Below, piece by piece: positions 62,226 through 64,000 of a stretch of DNA of 64,000 bases. The notes below the pieces were generated by a model. The model saw only the letters and a list, made by a program, of their open reading frames with translations. It had not been told where the DNA came from and ran no database searches. Source of the DNA: Clostridiaceae bacterium (lineage in GTDB: Bacteria; Bacillota; Clostridia; Lachnospirales; Lachnospiraceae). Within the stretch, counting starts at the first letter, position 1, and every line of letters starts with the position of its first letter. A program made the position numbers and the translations under genes. The stretch spans positions 124,001 through 188,000 of the forward strand of contig CAJTGI010000005.1 of NCBI GenBank assembly GCA_910575435.1. The letters run 5' to 3'.

Positions 62226-63077
62226 CTAACGGTTTCTTTTGGTCACCACTGCAAGGCAAGCCAGCACGCCGCCAATGGCCGCCACAATCGTCGCCACGAT
62301 TCCCACCTGATTTCCCATGGGAAGCTTCCCGGATTCTGCCGGATTCTCACTTTCCTCTGGCGCCTGGGTAATCTCCGGCACGGGGGTATCTCTGCTCTCT
62401 TTTGACGGAGCCGCCGACTCCTCCGGCGTGGCTGTAGGCCGGGGCGAAGGGGTACTAGGCTTCTCTCCCTTGTCATAATCAAACCCGCTGACGGTAAAGC
62501 GAATCTTGATTTCATTCTCTCTATTCCCAGGCACGCTTCTCGTAGAAATCGCTCCCTTTACCTCCTCATTCACCGGATGGATGGCCAGCAGGACAGAATT
62601 CTTGCGGTACATCTTGCTAGTATCCAGCACTGGCTTGTCAAAGGTGCGAAGCACCCTCCCGTCAATGCTCACCGACATATTGGAAAACTTGATTTCCTTC
62701 GTGTTTGGAATGTCCGTGGCCACATATAATTTCCGAAAGGAACGATTTCCATGAAAATCAGCATTTTTCAGCGAGACCGTGTAGGTTCCATTCCCCTTGA
62801 CAGCCACGTCCTTAAAGGTCCCCTCCGACTCTTCTGCCCGATCGGCGCCGCTCCCCTGGGAGCGCTCCCGCTTCAATGTCTGAAAGCCATCCGCCTTTTC
62901 TGCCTTGCCATCAAAATAGGCATCCCGAAATACCCTTCTATAGGAATCCGTCTGCACCCCCAGGGCCGCTCGGTACTCCCCGTAGGTATCCACCTTCTGT
63001 TCCGCCACTGCCGGACGCGCGCCAGCCATCAGCAACGCCCCCGCCAACAATATCCCTGCCACTGCTCTTTTTCTCAT
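62226..63077 (-). CDS. secreted protein with C-terminal membrane anchor
   Basis: 283 residues from the ATG at 63077 (GAGGGA ahead). A signal peptide (MRKRAVAGILLAGALLMAGA, cleavage near VAEQ) leads into a sandwich domain of about 150 residues. That domain has FKDVAVKGNGTYTVSLKNADF and KFSNMSVSIDGRVL, recalling carbohydrate-binding or NEAT-like folds. It is followed by a Pro/Ser/Glu-rich stalk (about 195-250) and a final helix with basic stop (VAAIGGVLACLAVVTKRNR). No LPxTG is present. Function not recognised. Confidence 0.72.
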   Translation of the reverse strand: MRKRAVAGILLAGALLMAGARPAVAEQKVDTYGEYRAALGVQTDSYRRVFRDAYFDGKAEKADGFQTLKRERSQGSGADRAEESEGTFKDVAVKGNGTYTVSLKNADFHGNRSFRKLYVATDIPNTKEIKFSNMSVSIDGRVLRTFDKPVLDTSKMYRKNSVLLAIHPVNEEVKGAISTRSVPGNRENEIKIRFTVSGFDYDKGEKPSTPSPRPTATPEESAAPSKESRDTPVPEITQAPEESENPAESGKLPMGNQVGIVATIVAAIGGVLACLAVVTKRNR

Positions 63078-63205
63078 CGATTCACATCCCTCTCTCTCTC
63101 GGATGCCAAGTTGCATCTACAGAAAATCTTCCATGGCCATTCACATTCACCCAACCATTCCCGAAAGATTTCCTCCGCCTATGGCATGTTTCCTGATTAT
63201 CCGAT

Positions 63206-63652
63206 TTACTGTCTCCCTGTACTGCCGAATCCGCCTCTGTCCTCCCCCGTCAAGTGTTCCACTTCCTGGAATGCAATTCTGGGCTGGTTCTCCATAATGC
63301 GAAACTGGCAAATCCTGTCATTCACCCGAATCTGGGTATCCCGCATGGCAATCACCGGCACATGCCACATATCATTATCACCGCAATAAGAGCCGTCAAT
63401 CACTCCCATGTGATTTGCCTGGATAATTCCAAAATTCTTGTATGTGCTGCTGCGGGGCACCACATGGGCCTCATACCCCCTTGGCAGTTCCATGGCAACC
63501 CCCAGGGGAATCAACCGAAACTCCCCCTGCTTTAACGCCACATCCTCCGATGCCCGCAAATCAATCCAGTCGGACTTTCCGTCAATGTAATCTAGCTTGT
63601 CTATTTTGTCTGTAAAATACTTGATCTTAATGCATTCTTTCTTCTTTTCCAC
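63206..63652 (-). CDS. dut: dUTP diphosphatase
   Basis: 148 residues if it begins at the GTG at 63650-63652, where AGGG lies 7 bases ahead and the length fits a trimeric dUTPase; a longer frame starts at a TTG at 63739. Motifs in order: [39 protein letters not shown], and the C-terminal phosphate-binding GGFGSTGRQ. Hydrolyses dUTP to dUMP, keeping uracil out of DNA. Could be a phage-derived copy in some genomes, but no phage genes are near. Confidence 0.9.
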   Translation of the reverse strand: MEKKKECIKIKYFTDKIDKLDYIDGKSDWIDLRASEDVALKQGEFRLIPLGVAMELPRGYEAHVVPRSSTYKNFGIIQANHMGVIDGSYCGDNDMWHVPVIAMRDTQIRVNDRICQFRIMENQPRIAFQEVEHLTGEDRGGFGSTGRQ

Positions 63653-63857
63653 TCTAATGCCCTGCCATTCATTCAAAATAATCTTGTGATTTTCTCGAAA
63701 CTCCCTTCTCCGATTCCAGAAATGGGTCAAAATCCACAACTTTTAGTATAACAAGGATATCCACAAAAAACAACTAATTCTTCCAAAAATATCCGCATGG
63801 CACAAAACCTGCCACCTCGTCCGGATCAATCCATCTGCCAAGCATAACATCTATATT

Positions 63858-64000
63858 TTATACTATCAATCCGCTTTTTATTTCATACTTCAACTCAATT
63901 ATTTTTTTATAAATGATTCGTATCGTATCCTTAAATGCTTTATCGTCCTTTCCAGTAGGGTCGCTCAATCCCCAATCCTCTCTATGTCTACAAGGAATCG
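63858..64000 (-). CDS. arsenate-reductase-like protein, C-terminal end
   Basis: The last 46 codons of a gene running in from the right edge: IPCRHREDWGLSDPTGKDD, then a long helix and an end at GLIV-stop (63858-63860). The HxxxEDWGxxDPTGKDD pattern matches the C-terminal region of ArsC/low-molecular-weight phosphatase-like proteins common in Clostridia. Too little is present to judge the catalytic Cys. Confidence 0.6.
   Translation of the reverse strand, partial: IPCRHREDWGLSDPTGKDDKAFKDTIRIIYKKIIELKYEIKSGLIV

Overview
The window looks like a chromosomal segment of an anaerobic, spore-former-type Firmicute, most likely a gut Lachnospiraceae (Clostridia). The grounds are a thiolase next to a butyryl-CoA:acetate CoA-transferase of the Roseburia type, a single-chain 1258-residue PurL, rubrerythrin, a PrsA-like foldase, a CsbB/YfhO-like envelope pair, strong AGGAGG ribosome sites, and the order rimP-nusA-ylxR-ylxQ-infB-rbfA-nrnA-truB-ribF. 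No phage, insertion sequence with a transposase, rRNA operon or CRISPR array is visible. Most genes lie on the minus strand.

Layout. 1-5.2 kb: the start of a thiolase gene (cut by the window edge), a sigma factor/serpin pair, and the butyrate CoA-transferase. 5.2-9.1 kb: a FlK-like thioesterase, small unknowns, a zinc-ribbon membrane protein, a large membrane protein of unknown function and a Uma2-type nuclease with a hairpin array behind it. 9.2-13.5 kb: two identical tRNA-Gly genes and two polytopic GT-C-like membrane proteins. 13.5-19.2 kb: purL, a PrsA-like foldase and tRNA-Leu. 19.3-22.8 kb: a nucleotide salvage island (pnuC, PfkB kinase, ADP-ribosylglycohydrolase, divergent GntR/HutC regulator) with a palindromic operator. 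22.9-33 kb: rubrerythrin, an AT-rich orphan, rpsU, a Gx-type transporter with an HD-GYP/CHASE2 protein, pnp, a FabK/nitronate monooxygenase-like flavoprotein and rpsO.

33-39.4 kb: a plus-strand GT2/YfhO pair, then two secreted proteins with Fn3-like and Ig-like domains. 39.5-51 kb: alaS, ribF and the long translation/transcription operon running from rimP to ribF. 51-59.4 kb: a SPOR-tailed amidase, rplS and a biosynthetic run leuB-ilvD-ilvB-serC-serA behind one good promoter. 59.4-64 kb: a polar amino acid ABC transporter with an oddly ordered binding protein, a secreted membrane-anchored protein, a dUTPase and the tail of an arsenate-reductase-like gene.

The most interesting signals are: (1) an ECF sigma factor overlapping a gene whose product fuses an anti-sigma-like cytoplasmic/TM head to an extracellular serpin; (2) an amino acid binding protein whose C-terminal subdomain sits at its N-terminus, as in a circular permutation; (3) a dispersed, structured repeat of about 200 bp with GTTACTATTCACAG inverted ends, present as two full copies and one truncated copy; (4) an ADP-ribose/nicotinamide-nucleoside salvage cluster with a 16-bp palindrome over its promoter. 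All functional calls come from reading the sequence; no searches were run.
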